From Nitrososphaerota archaeon (lineage in GTDB: Archaea > Thermoproteota > Nitrososphaeria > Nitrososphaerales > JACQRY01), in the NCBI GenBank assembly GCA_016206275.1, contig JACQRY010000242.1, positions 1 through 5,471 on the forward strand: 5,471 nucleotides of DNA, in the 5' to 3' direction. Below, piece after piece: positions 1 to 5,090 of the stretch (positions within the stretch are counted from its first letter, which is position 1; each line of letters begins with the position of its first letter). Below the pieces are notes generated by a model. It searched no databases. It was not told where the DNA came from and worked only from the letters and a program-made list of their open reading frames with translations. The translations under genes were made by a program, and so were the position numbers.

Positions 1-123
1 ACTATGACGACCCCAAAGCAGAAACCAGCAAATCATTGACAACCCCATTGAATTCAATCAGCACTATCTGATTCTTTTTAAACCCCCTATAGATCTATTT
101 TACGCCGGAGCTTTTCTACCGCC
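1..123 (-). repeat. Dispersed repeat copy L-a, truncated by the window edge
   Basis: Read on the minus strand, this stretch aligns with plus-strand positions 4560-4680. The best conserved part is 35-82, which matches 4598-4645 with few changes and includes the shared core cagatagtg and ggggttgtcaa. Both copies keep a run of five G followed a few bases later by a TTTAA box (plus-strand 75-82 here), and a ctccgg block further upstream. Similarity weakens toward position 1, where the hairpin half of the element appears only in degenerate form. No protein is convincingly encoded: the plus-strand reading frame from 8 to 350 is open but has no good start codon, and minus-strand frames are short. 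This is probably a copy of the element at 4560-4745 that continues beyond the window. Confidence 0.7.
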
Positions 124-191
124 AGACGACGACTCCAACTTCCGAAACCTCGGCATCTCCACCTCGCCCTACGCATGCAAACTACCAGTTG
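124..191. other. Spacer between repeat copies, no gene seen
   Basis: This spacer separates two minus-strand repeat copies. Its minus strand is G and T rich, like the island at 2890-4815. A faint resemblance to 4520-4560, the upstream flank of the plus-strand copy, suggests the repeat unit may extend into it. No start codon with a ribosome site, tRNA or clear promoter was found in 1-391 other than the box for the gene at 392. Confidence 0.4.
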
Positions 192-290
192 TGGCTCAAA
201 AACCCAGTAGAAAAATCATAAACAAATTCAAAACTTCATGCAAACAAGCATACAAAACCACGGGTCCCCAACAGAAACCCGCCAACCTAA
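192..290 (-). repeat. Dispersed repeat copy L-b, 3' half of the element
   Basis: On the minus strand this segment matches plus-strand 4651-4745 at about 85-90% by eye, with one single-base and one two-base indel. It contains the hairpin of the element: stem arms at 261-267 and 275-281 around a seven-base loop. Two oligo-T tracts follow (minus strand) near 204-216. The 5' half found in the other copies (TATA-like box and ggggttgtcaa core) is not recognisable at 291-391. The copy is therefore partial, or is driven instead by the self-complementary TTTAAA at 348-353. It lies in the same orientation as copy L-a, so the two form a tandem pair on the minus strand. Confidence 0.75.
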
Positions 291-347
291 GAAACGGATA
301 CAGACTAAAAGGAAATTGGCTCTGTTCCGCTGAACATTTTCAAAAGG

Positions 348-353
348 TTTAAA
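348..353 (+). promoter_or_regulatory. TATA-like box for the FAD oxidoreductase gene
   Basis: TTTAAA preceded by aaaagg lies about 41 bases before the TTG start at 392. With the usual archaeal spacing this predicts transcription starting near 376 and a leader of about 15 bases. The box is self-complementary, so it could also serve the minus-strand repeat copy at 192-290. Assignment rests on position and sequence only. Confidence 0.45.
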
Positions 354-391
354 GGATTTGAAGCCTAACACACGGGGGAGTTAGAGCGAGG

Positions 392-1405
392 TTGAACATA
401 GCAGTAGTAGGTATGGGCGTAGCGGGCTCCTACCTCGCTTCCAGACTCCGCGACGCTCATAATGTAGTGGGCTTTGACAGGCTCTCCGAGGACAAGTTTG
501 ACGCGGTATGCGCATGGGGCACTAGCCGCCATGGAATAAACCGGTTTGCAAAAGACTGCGGCCTCAACTTCGAGGATTTCGTTCTCTTCGACGGCAGAGA
601 AATGCTTGTCGACATGGGTAATAAGAAAGATCCCATAGGCATCAAGCTAAAGGGCTTGTGTACCTTCGACAAGCGCGCCTTCATAATGGCAATGGCGAAG
701 GGCACTGAAATGGTCTTAGGCAAGCAGGTTAGTCAAACTCTTCTTAACGAGGATTTTGACATGATAGTGGATGCCACAGGGCTACCTAGACCCCTTCTCC
801 CTAGGATTAAGCAAGACATTATGATACCCTGCGTCCAGTACAAAGTTAAGATGAGTGAACATCCCTACGATGATTTTTACATTAAACCTCTCAGTGGATT
901 GAGCGGGTACTTCTGGTATTTCCCTCTAGAGAATGGTTACGCTCACATAGGTGGCGGCGACTACCATAGGACGCATAATGAGGAACTGAACCGTTTCATC
1001 AAAGACAACAAGTGTGAAGTATTGAAGAAAGTTGGCAGACCGGTCAGGATCACTCCTCCAAGCCAGTGCGAACCCTTCTTCGAAGGAAAAGTGGTGGGAG
1101 TAGGTGAATCCATCGGCTCCGTCTACCCTCTTCTAGGAGAAGGCATAATCCCTAGTCTTCAATGCGCGGATCTCTTGGCTGACAACCTGGGCGACTTGGC
1201 CAACTACAGAGCAGAGGTGCTCAGCAAATTCAGGATCTATCAAGATGTCTTCAACTTCATCAAAGCCAAGATTCAGGGCAGATTCAGCCTATTTTCACAG
1301 CTACCTGGTCTTATGTCGATGTTCTGGCATATGAAGACCAATGACAAACGTTACGGAATGGATATCAAGCTGATGGATATGTTGAAAGTCGTAAGAAATT
1401 CTTAG
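392..1405 (+). CDS. FAD-dependent oxidoreductase, geranylgeranyl reductase family
   Basis: This 337-residue flavoprotein is likely to reduce double bonds in isoprenoid chains, as digeranylgeranylglycerophospholipid reductases do for archaeal membrane lipids. The N-terminus is a Rossmann FAD-binding fold: GMGVAG at residues 7-12, with Asp29 at the end of the second strand placed to bind the ribose. VDATG at 126-130 and GVGESIG at 236-242, followed by Pro246 and GEG at 249-251, match the second and third FAD contacts of the family. FWYFP at 174-178 resembles the aromatic Tyr-Trp-Phe-Pro segment of geranylgeranyl reductases. The TTG start is chosen because the Rossmann strand begins immediately and the TATA-like box leaves no room upstream. 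GGGGGAG at 374-380 is a possible ribosome site, though it falls around the predicted transcript start. The protein is shorter than typical family members (about 390-450), mainly in the C-terminal part. The exact substrate cannot be read from the sequence; another family flavoprotein role is possible. Confidence 0.8.
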   Translation: MNIAVVGMGVAGSYLASRLRDAHNVVGFDRLSEDKFDAVCAWGTSRHGINRFAKDCGLNFEDFVLFDGREMLVDMGNKKDPIGIKLKGLCTFDKRAFIMAMAKGTEMVLGKQVSQTLLNEDFDMIVDATGLPRPLLPRIKQDIMIPCVQYKVKMSEHPYDDFYIKPLSGLSGYFWYFPLENGYAHIGGGDYHRTHNEELNRFIKDNKCEVLKKVGRPVRITPPSQCEPFFEGKVVGVGESIGSVYPLLGEGIIPSLQCADLLADNLGDLANYRAEVLSKFRIYQDVFNFIKAKIQGRFSLFSQLPGLMSMFWHMKTNDKRYGMDIKLMDMLKVVRNS

Positions 1406-1477
1406 TTTACAACCTTGCTCCGATGCTCGACGATCGCTAAATAACAAATCAATTCGTGTAATGCTTCTACCAGCAGC

Positions 1478-1484
1478 TTAAATA
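1478..1484 (+). promoter_or_regulatory. TATA-like box for the malic enzyme gene
   Basis: TTAAATA inside cttaaatacc lies about 38 bases before the ATG at 1519. The predicted transcription start is near 1507. This puts the in-frame TTG at 1495 upstream of the transcript and favours the ATG as start. It also shows that the malic enzyme is probably transcribed separately from the preceding gene, 89 bases or more away. Confidence 0.5.
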
Positions 1485-1518
1485 CCGGCCGACTTTGACC
1501 CGGCGAACAGGATTTCTC

Positions 1519-2853
1519 ATGCCCAATGAAAAAGAACTCTTGGAGAAAGCTGCAAAACCTGCGCAGGTGGCAATCAAGTACCATAAGTTCTATCATGGAA
1601 AGATCGAGGTTGTCCCCAAAGCCGCCATTCAGTCGTTTAACGATTTTGCAATATGGTACACCCCAGGTGTAGCTGAACCATGCAAAGCTATTAACAAAGA
1701 CGAGGAACTTTCCTTTGAATACACGAACCGTGGCAATACAATAGCTGTAGTTACAGACGGAACCAGAGTTCTAGGATTAGGCAATATTGGCGCGAAAGCC
1801 GCGCTACCTGTAATGGAAGGTAAAGTTCTCCTCTTCAAGTTTTTGGGCGGCGTGGACGCGGTCCCCTTAGCCCTCGGCACCAGAAAAGAGGAGGACATAA
1901 TCAACGCTTGCAAGTGGCTCGCACCCACCTTTGGTGGAATAAACCTCGAAGACATTGAGAAACCCAAATGCTTCAGGATCCTCGAAGAGCTAAGAAAAAC
2001 CTCAGAGATACCGGTGTTCCACGACGATCAGCAGGGCACCGCAGCAGTGGTGACAGCCGGCTTCATCAACGCTTTGAAGGTCGTAGGCAAGAAGATTAGT
2101 CAGGTTACTGTCGCAATGAATGGCGCTGGAGCAGCCAACATGGCCATTGCTAGGCTCCTTGTCACCGCAGGCCTCAACAAGAAGCATATCATCATGGTGG
2201 ACAGCAAAGGCATACTCAATCCCAGCAGAACCGACGTCAAGAACGAGGATCCCTACAAGTGGGACATGTGTTTGACTACCAACGCTGAAGGAAGAAAGGG
2301 AGGGATAGCTGAGGCCCTCAAAGGCACGGATGCGGTAATCGCAATGTCCCAGTCCGGTCCGGGCGTAATCAAGAAGGAATGGGTATCCAAGATGGCCAAC
2401 AAATCCATTTTGTTCGCGTGCGCCAACCCTGTGCCTGAAATATGGCCTTGGGAGGCATCTGAAGCAGGTGCCACAATTGTAGCAACAGGCCGCTCCGACT
2501 TTCCGAACCAGATAAACAACTCACTGGGGTTTCCAGCAATCTTTCGCGGAACTCTAGATGTGAGGGCCAATACAATCACCGATACCATGTGCATAGCTGC
2601 CTCCATAGAGCTGGCCAAAGTCGCTGAAGACAGAGGATTAAGAGAGGACTATCTGATTCCAACAATGGATGATTGGGAAGTTTACCCTAGAGAGGCTACC
2701 GCAGTAGGTTTGAAAGCCATAGAAGAAGGCGTAGCCAGCAAACGGTTGAGCAGGCAAGAACTATACGACAAAGCATACGCTACCATTAAGAGAGCTCGTG
2801 AAGAAACTCAGTCTTTGATGAAGAACGGGTTCGTTCTCCCCCCGCCATCATAG
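1519..2853 (+). CDS. Malic enzyme (NAD(P)-dependent, decarboxylating)
   Basis: This 444-residue cytosolic enzyme converts L-malate to pyruvate and CO2 with reduction of NAD(P)+, linking the citric acid cycle to pyruvate. Its length is typical of bacterial and archaeal small-subunit malic enzymes without a C-terminal phosphotransacetylase domain. The malic N-terminal domain shows YTPG with catalytic Tyr47 and the EGKVLLFK segment with catalytic Lys102. Metal ligands are expected at Glu144, Asp145 and the Asp pair 169-170 in the signature FHDDQQGTA. The Rossmann domain has NGAGAAN at 201-207, with Asp228 at the end of the second strand. ANPVPEIWP at 302-310 and the ATGRSDFPNQINN block at 322-334 are also family hallmarks. 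The ATG at 1519 is preferred over the TTG at 1495 because of the TATA-like box and because homologues begin near this point. Cofactor choice (NAD or NADP) cannot be settled by eye. Confidence 0.95.
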   Translation: MPNEKELLEKAAKPAQVAIKYHKFYHGKIEVVPKAAIQSFNDFAIWYTPGVAEPCKAINKDEELSFEYTNRGNTIAVVTDGTRVLGLGNIGAKAALPVMEGKVLLFKFLGGVDAVPLALGTRKEEDIINACKWLAPTFGGINLEDIEKPKCFRILEELRKTSEIPVFHDDQQGTAAVVTAGFINALKVVGKKISQVTVAMNGAGAANMAIARLLVTAGLNKKHIIMVDSKGILNPSRTDVKNEDPYKWDMCLTTNAEGRKGGIAEALKGTDAVIAMSQSGPGVIKKEWVSKMANKSILFACANPVPEIWPWEASEAGATIVATGRSDFPNQINNSLGFPAIFRGTLDVRANTITDTMCIAASIELAKVAEDRGLREDYLIPTMDDWEVYPREATAVGLKAIEEGVASKRLSRQELYDKAYATIKRAREETQSLMKNGFVLPPPS

Positions 2854-2923
2854 CTCCAAGCATCGCTAGACGATATCACCTAACACCTGCGCCCCTAGTA
2901 TGTGTAACAGTCGTGCGCAAGTG

Positions 2924-2931
2924 TTATATAA
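2924..2931 (+). promoter_or_regulatory. TATA box for the zinc-ribbon gene
   Basis: TTATATAA is a strong archaeal TATA match. Its centre is 35 bases before the ATG at 2963, predicting a transcript start near 2954 and a leader of about 9 bases. An in-frame ATG at 2900 lies upstream of the box and so is not the start. The sequence gtggggtg at 2951-2958 could serve as a ribosome site. Confidence 0.6.
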
Positions 2932-2962
2932 CGCCGTTATAATCATATCAGTGGGGTGCGAT

Positions 2963-3184
2963 ATGGCTAGGCCTAGAATAATCCGTCAGATTGAGGTTCT
3001 GGAGGATAAGGGGGTGTTTGGAGCGTGTTCATGTGGAGGGGATGTTAGGTTCTATAGTGATTCTGGCGTGAAGTGTTCGGTGTGCGGTAAGCTTTATGGT
3101 CTGTGGTACATAAGGAGGAAGGTTAAGACGGAGGTTGCTGAGTCTAAGGAATTGAAGTTTAGGCAGCCAGAGGACTTGGTTTAG
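2963..3184 (+). CDS. Small zinc-ribbon protein, function unknown
   Basis: This encodes 73 residues and no specific family is recognised. The visible feature is a single zinc ribbon: Cys22 and Cys24 (ACSCGG) on one knuckle, then Cys38 and Cys41 (KCSVCGKLYG) on the other, with a short beta-like segment (VRFYSDSG) between. The first knuckle is CxC, tighter than the usual CxxC. The N-terminus is basic (MARPRIIRQ), and the C-terminal third is charged and probably extended. Zinc coordination is inferred from the four cysteines; nucleic-acid or protein binding is possible but not shown. The gene opens the G/T-rich island, and its codons end mainly in G or T like the two genes that follow. It ends 77 bases before the PAC2 gene, so the two may be expressed together or independently. 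The start is fixed by the TATA box. Confidence 0.75.
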   Translation: MARPRIIRQIEVLEDKGVFGACSCGGDVRFYSDSGVKCSVCGKLYGLWYIRRKVKTEVAESKELKFRQPEDLV

Positions 3185-3204
3185 TAGATGGGTGTTGGGG
3201 AAGG

Positions 3205-3209
3205 TTTTT
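3205..3209 (+). terminator. Possible oligo-T terminator after the zinc-ribbon gene
   Basis: A run of five T follows a G-rich stretch about 20 bases after the stop codon. Archaeal termination often needs only such a T tract. In a sequence this rich in T the run could be chance. Confidence 0.25.
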
Positions 3210-3261
3210 GCTTGTTTGATTAGCGTGGTTGTTGTGTGCGAAGAGATAAGTAGTTTGTGTT

Positions 3262-4038
3262 GTGGAGTGTGTGGGTGTGTGGAATCGCTGGGAGGTTCTT
3301 GAGGAGCCTGAGCTTAGGGATCCTGCGGTGATTGTGGCGGTTTCTACGTCTGATCCGCGCTACGTTTTGTTGTATTCTCATGCTCGGGAGTTGGCTGACT
3401 ACTTGGTTAAGCATCTTGGTTTCAAGCATTTTGTTAATCTTTACTGTAGCGCTATGCCTGCGGCGGTGCGGGTGAATGCTGATGGGACGACTGAGCTGCC
3501 TAAGAGTCAGGGGTATTATTGTAGGGGTGGTAGGGATATTGTGTTGTATACGAGTGATGCTTCTCCTGTGAGCTTTGCGTATGAGTTCTCGGAGACTCTT
3601 CTTGGTCACGCGAAGGGTCTTGGGAGCAAGGAAGTGTATTCGGTTGGCGCGAGGTTTCTTGAGCCGCCTATCTCTCCTTTTGTGGAGCCGGATGTTTTGG
3701 GTTTCGGAACGGATTCTGGGACTGTTGGTCGCCTTAAGGAGTTTGGGGTGAAGATTTTGGAGAATGAGCCGTCTTATTATTTCAGCTCCATAGTTGTGGC
3801 GATGGCGAGGAATTATGGCATGGGGGGGTACAGGGTTTCGGTGAACCATGGGGAGCCGAAGCCGCATCCGAGGGCGGTGAAGGCTATGACTCTTGTGCTT
3901 TCCAAGATGCTGGGGTTTGAGATAGATGTTTCTGGGCTTGATGCTTCGGCTAAGGAGTTGGAGGAGGCTCTCAGGAAGGGGGTTGAAACGGGGCGGGACT
4001 TTCTGAGGCCTGAGGGTGGCTCCAGTATGTATCGGTAG
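3262..4038 (+). CDS. PAC2-family proteasome assembly chaperone/activator homologue with a HbYX-like tail
   Basis: This 258-residue protein matches the PAC2 family (archaeal PbaA/PbaB and eukaryotic PAC1/PAC2), which help build or activate the 20S proteasome in the cytosol. Recognisable family elements in order are an opening strand DPAVIVAV at 20-27, a helix with ADYLVKHLG at 45-53, AMPAAVRV at 64-71, the DIVLYTSDASP segment at 92-102, a helix leading to GSKEVYSVGA at 121-130, GFGTDSGTVGRLKEFGV at 147-163, the EPKPHPRAVKAMTLVLSKMLG block at 198-218, and a C-terminal helix of Lys and Glu residues ending near 240. The last three residues, Met-Tyr-Arg, fit the hydrophobic-Tyr-X motif by which proteasome activators dock into alpha-ring pockets. 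A glycine-serine-rich tail precedes them. The GTG at 3262 is the longest start; GTG codons at 3271 and 3277 are equally possible and would remove only three or five residues. Codons end mostly in G or T. Confidence 0.85.
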   Translation: MECVGVWNRWEVLEEPELRDPAVIVAVSTSDPRYVLLYSHARELADYLVKHLGFKHFVNLYCSAMPAAVRVNADGTTELPKSQGYYCRGGRDIVLYTSDASPVSFAYEFSETLLGHAKGLGSKEVYSVGARFLEPPISPFVEPDVLGFGTDSGTVGRLKEFGVKILENEPSYYFSSIVVAMARNYGMGGYRVSVNHGEPKPHPRAVKAMTLVLSKMLGFEIDVSGLDASAKELEEALRKGVETGRDFLRPEGGSSMYR

Positions 4039-4062
4039 ACGGGAAGAGTTTGTGGTAAATAG

Positions 4063-4087
4063 GGTTACAGCTATACCTGTGGTTTTT
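4063..4087 (+). terminator. Weak hairpin plus T run after the PAC2 gene
   Basis: ACAG at 4067-4070 can pair with CTGT at 4077-4080. The stem extends by four G-U pairs (4063-4066 with 4081-4084) and is followed by the rest of a five-T run at 4083-4087. This is a plausible but weak 3' end signal between the PAC2 and metallopeptidase genes. Confidence 0.25.
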
Positions 4088-4130
4088 CTGGCCTTGTAGC
4101 GCGAGCGTTGCGTGTGGGACTGGTTTACTG

Positions 4131-4511
4131 GTGATTCAGTATCAGGATGCGCCTGATGTGGAGGAGTTGGCGAGGCGAATAGTTTTGACTCTGGGTTTCA
4201 CTCATGTGGATTTGGAGAGGGTGCGGTTTGTTAGGAGCTCAGGTTCTAGGAGCAGGTTTACTTTGGCGAGGATTCACGCGCTGAGCAACCTGTGGAGGAG
4301 GGTGGTAGGGAGCCGTATCACTTATGTTGTTGAGGTGATAGGTGAACGTTATGATGGGCTGGGCGATGCGGATAAGGAGAAGACCATTATACACGAGGTG
4401 CTGCATATTCCTAGAGCGTTTGGAGGTGGGCTTCGCTCGCATCGTAGCCATGTTAATCGGCGTACGGTTGAGAGGTTTCATCGTCTTTACAGGCAGGATC
4501 GACGTGGCTAA
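4131..4511 (+). CDS. Predicted zinc metallopeptidase, COG4900-like
   Basis: This small protein of 126 residues carries the zinc-peptidase motif HEVLH at 88-92, with Glu89 as the expected catalytic base and His88 and His92 as zinc ligands. His104 or His107 in LRSHRSH is the likely third ligand. The pattern around it, IIHEVLHIP followed by a phenylalanine-glycine stretch and a histidine, is typical of the single-domain archaeal and phage family of putative metallopeptidases (COG4900 or PF18894 type). The N-terminal half has the usual 'V-R-F-V-R-S-x-G-S-x-S-R' segment at 31-42 and a conserved tryptophan at 55. There is no signal peptide or membrane segment, so it should act in the cytosol. Substrates are unknown. 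GTG at 4131 is used as start; no ATG fits the frame and the length suits the family. It follows the PAC2 gene by 92 bases and shares its codon bias. Confidence 0.8.
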   Translation: MIQYQDAPDVEELARRIVLTLGFTHVDLERVRFVRSSGSRSRFTLARIHALSNLWRRVVGSRITYVVEVIGERYDGLGDADKEKTIIHEVLHIPRAFGGGLRSHRSHVNRRTVERFHRLYRQDRRG

Positions 4512-4597
4512 AAGGTTCTGAAGGGGTCTTCGAGGCGTTCTGATGGCGTCTATAGGTTTGGCGGATAGCTCCGGTGTGAATTTGACGTAGGGGGTAG

Positions 4598-4605
4598 TTT
4601 AAGAA
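4598..4605 (+). promoter_or_regulatory. TATA-like box inside the repeat
   Basis: TTTAAGAA follows a run of five G that could act as a B recognition element. Copy L-a has TTTAAAAA at the equivalent place on the minus strand (75-82). If functional, it would start transcripts near 4628, just before the ggggttgtcaa core. Conservation of an AT box in diverged copies is the main support. Confidence 0.4.
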
Positions 4606-4627
4606 GAATCAGATAGTGTTGATTAAT

Positions 4628-4741
4628 CGCGATGGGGTTGTCAACTCTTTGTTAGGTGGGTTTCTGTTGGAGACCCATGGTTTTGTCTGCTTGTTTGCAT
4701 GGAGTCTTGAATTTGTCATGGGTTTTCTACTGGGTTTTTGA
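4628..4741 (+). ncRNA. Candidate small structured RNA within the repeat
   Basis: This is a proposed transcript from the TATA-like box to the second T tract, about 110 bases. The stem 4657-4663 with 4671-4677 encloses the loop ctgttgg. Between this copy and L-b the outer pair changes from T-A to C-G on the minus strand, and another pair changes from T-A to a T-G wobble, so pairing is kept only when the G/T-rich strand is the RNA. The loop is identical in both copies. The third copy (L-a) does not keep the stem. No known RNA family is recognised and the ends are guesses. Confidence 0.3.
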
Positions 4742-4827
4742 GCCAGGGTGGTTCTTGCATAGTTAGTGTGATGTTTGGTGTGGCTGGTGCCTGCGCGGGT
4801 GTGGAAACTGTTTCAGGGGGTATATAA

Positions 4828-4917
4828 ATGAAAGTGAATAAGGCGTTGAAGCAGCTCGAAGCCTCCATCAAGGAGAACAAAGACTTCCCTAGAAGAAAGG
4901 GGGCGCTTGTAATCTGA
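4828..4917 (+). CDS. Possible 29-residue ORF, function unknown
   Basis: An ATG follows agggggt at 4815-4821, a fair ribosome site. The peptide begins MKVNKALKQLEASIKEN and ends in a basic RRKGALVI, with a helix-like, charged sequence. Codon use is ordinary, unlike the island genes just upstream. The TATATAAA at 4821-4828 overlaps the start, so if that is a promoter the transcript would begin near 4851, inside the ORF. It could be a real small gene, the 5' remnant of a broken gene at the island border, or chance. No homologue is recognised. Confidence 0.3.
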   Translation: MKVNKALKQLEASIKENKDFPRRKGALVI

Positions 4918-5055
4918 AACCTCGCTCTTCGTCTTCTCCTAGATCCATAGACAGTATAAAGTCCTGTGGAGGGCTGACGGGCTCCTGAACCATATCTCGC
5001 CTGCAACCTCCGATGACATGCCAGAAAATGAACACAGCAATATGCTACAAAAGAA

Positions 5056-5061
5056 TTTAAA
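5056..5061 (+). promoter_or_regulatory. TATA-like box for the nuo operon
   Basis: TTTAAA in gaatttaaatc is centred about 32 bases before the nuoA ATG. This predicts transcription from near 5085 and an almost leaderless message, which fits the absence of a clear ribosome site before 5091. Confidence 0.5.
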
Positions 5062-5090
5062 TCAGAGTTAAAGCCCGTCTTGATTCAGTC

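Larger units (their letters stand above)
4560..4745 (+). repeat. Dispersed repeat copy R, most complete copy
   Basis: This is the only copy in which both halves lie next to each other. Positions 4560-4645 match the minus strand of 35-123, and 4651-4745 match the minus strand of 192-290. In order it contains ctccgg at 4569-4574, a G run, a TTTAAGAA box at 4598-4605, the ggggttgtcaa core at 4634-4644, a hairpin at 4657-4677, a short palindromic region tgcttgtttgca at 4688-4699, and T tracts at 4712-4715 and 4735-4739. It begins about 50 bases after the metallopeptidase stop and marks the right side of the G/T-rich island. No terminal inverted repeats or transposase accompany it. Confidence 0.8.
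4746..5090. other. Intergenic stretch between the repeat and nuoA
   Basis: The G/T-rich composition stops near 4815-4830, after which the sequence resembles the flanking genes. Apart from the doubtful small ORF at 4828-4917 and the nuoA box at 5056, I see no gene. A possible long stem pairs aggagaa at 4871-4877 with ttctcct at 4934-4940. No tRNA was recognised. Confidence 0.5.

Noticed and set aside
8..352. An open plus-strand frame of about 114 codons through the left repeats.
   Set aside because: It has no ATG and only a late GTG, no ribosome site, and its counterpart in the right-hand copy is broken by a frameshift and stop codons. The C/A-rich strand simply avoids stop codons.
3204..3225. 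A short resemblance to the repeat (tgcttgtttg) after the zinc-ribbon gene.
   Set aside because: Only about ten bases match in a G/T-rich context, so chance is likely.
3220..3867. A 215-codon minus-strand ORF antisense to the PAC2 gene.
   Set aside because: Its composition (Arg, His, Pro, Ile, Thr) is what the reverse strand of a G/T-rich gene produces, and the plus-strand PAC2 match is clear.
4616..4741. A 41-codon hydrophobic ORF starting with GTG inside the right-hand repeat, sharing a short frame (KNQIVLI, GVVN) with the minus strand of copy L-a.
   Set aside because: The equivalent frame in copy L-b has a stop codon and a shift, the L-a frame ends early, and the GTG lies upstream of the transcript start predicted from the TATA-like box. 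A structured RNA explains the conservation at least as well.
1..4745. A composite transposon bounded by the inverted repeats.
   Set aside because: No transposase, no target duplication can be seen, copies are unequal and diverged, and ordinary metabolic genes lie between them.
4716..5006. A 96-codon minus-strand ORF overlapping the repeat and the small ORF.
   Set aside because: Low-complexity arginine-rich start, no family resemblance, overlap with the repeat; it looks like chance.
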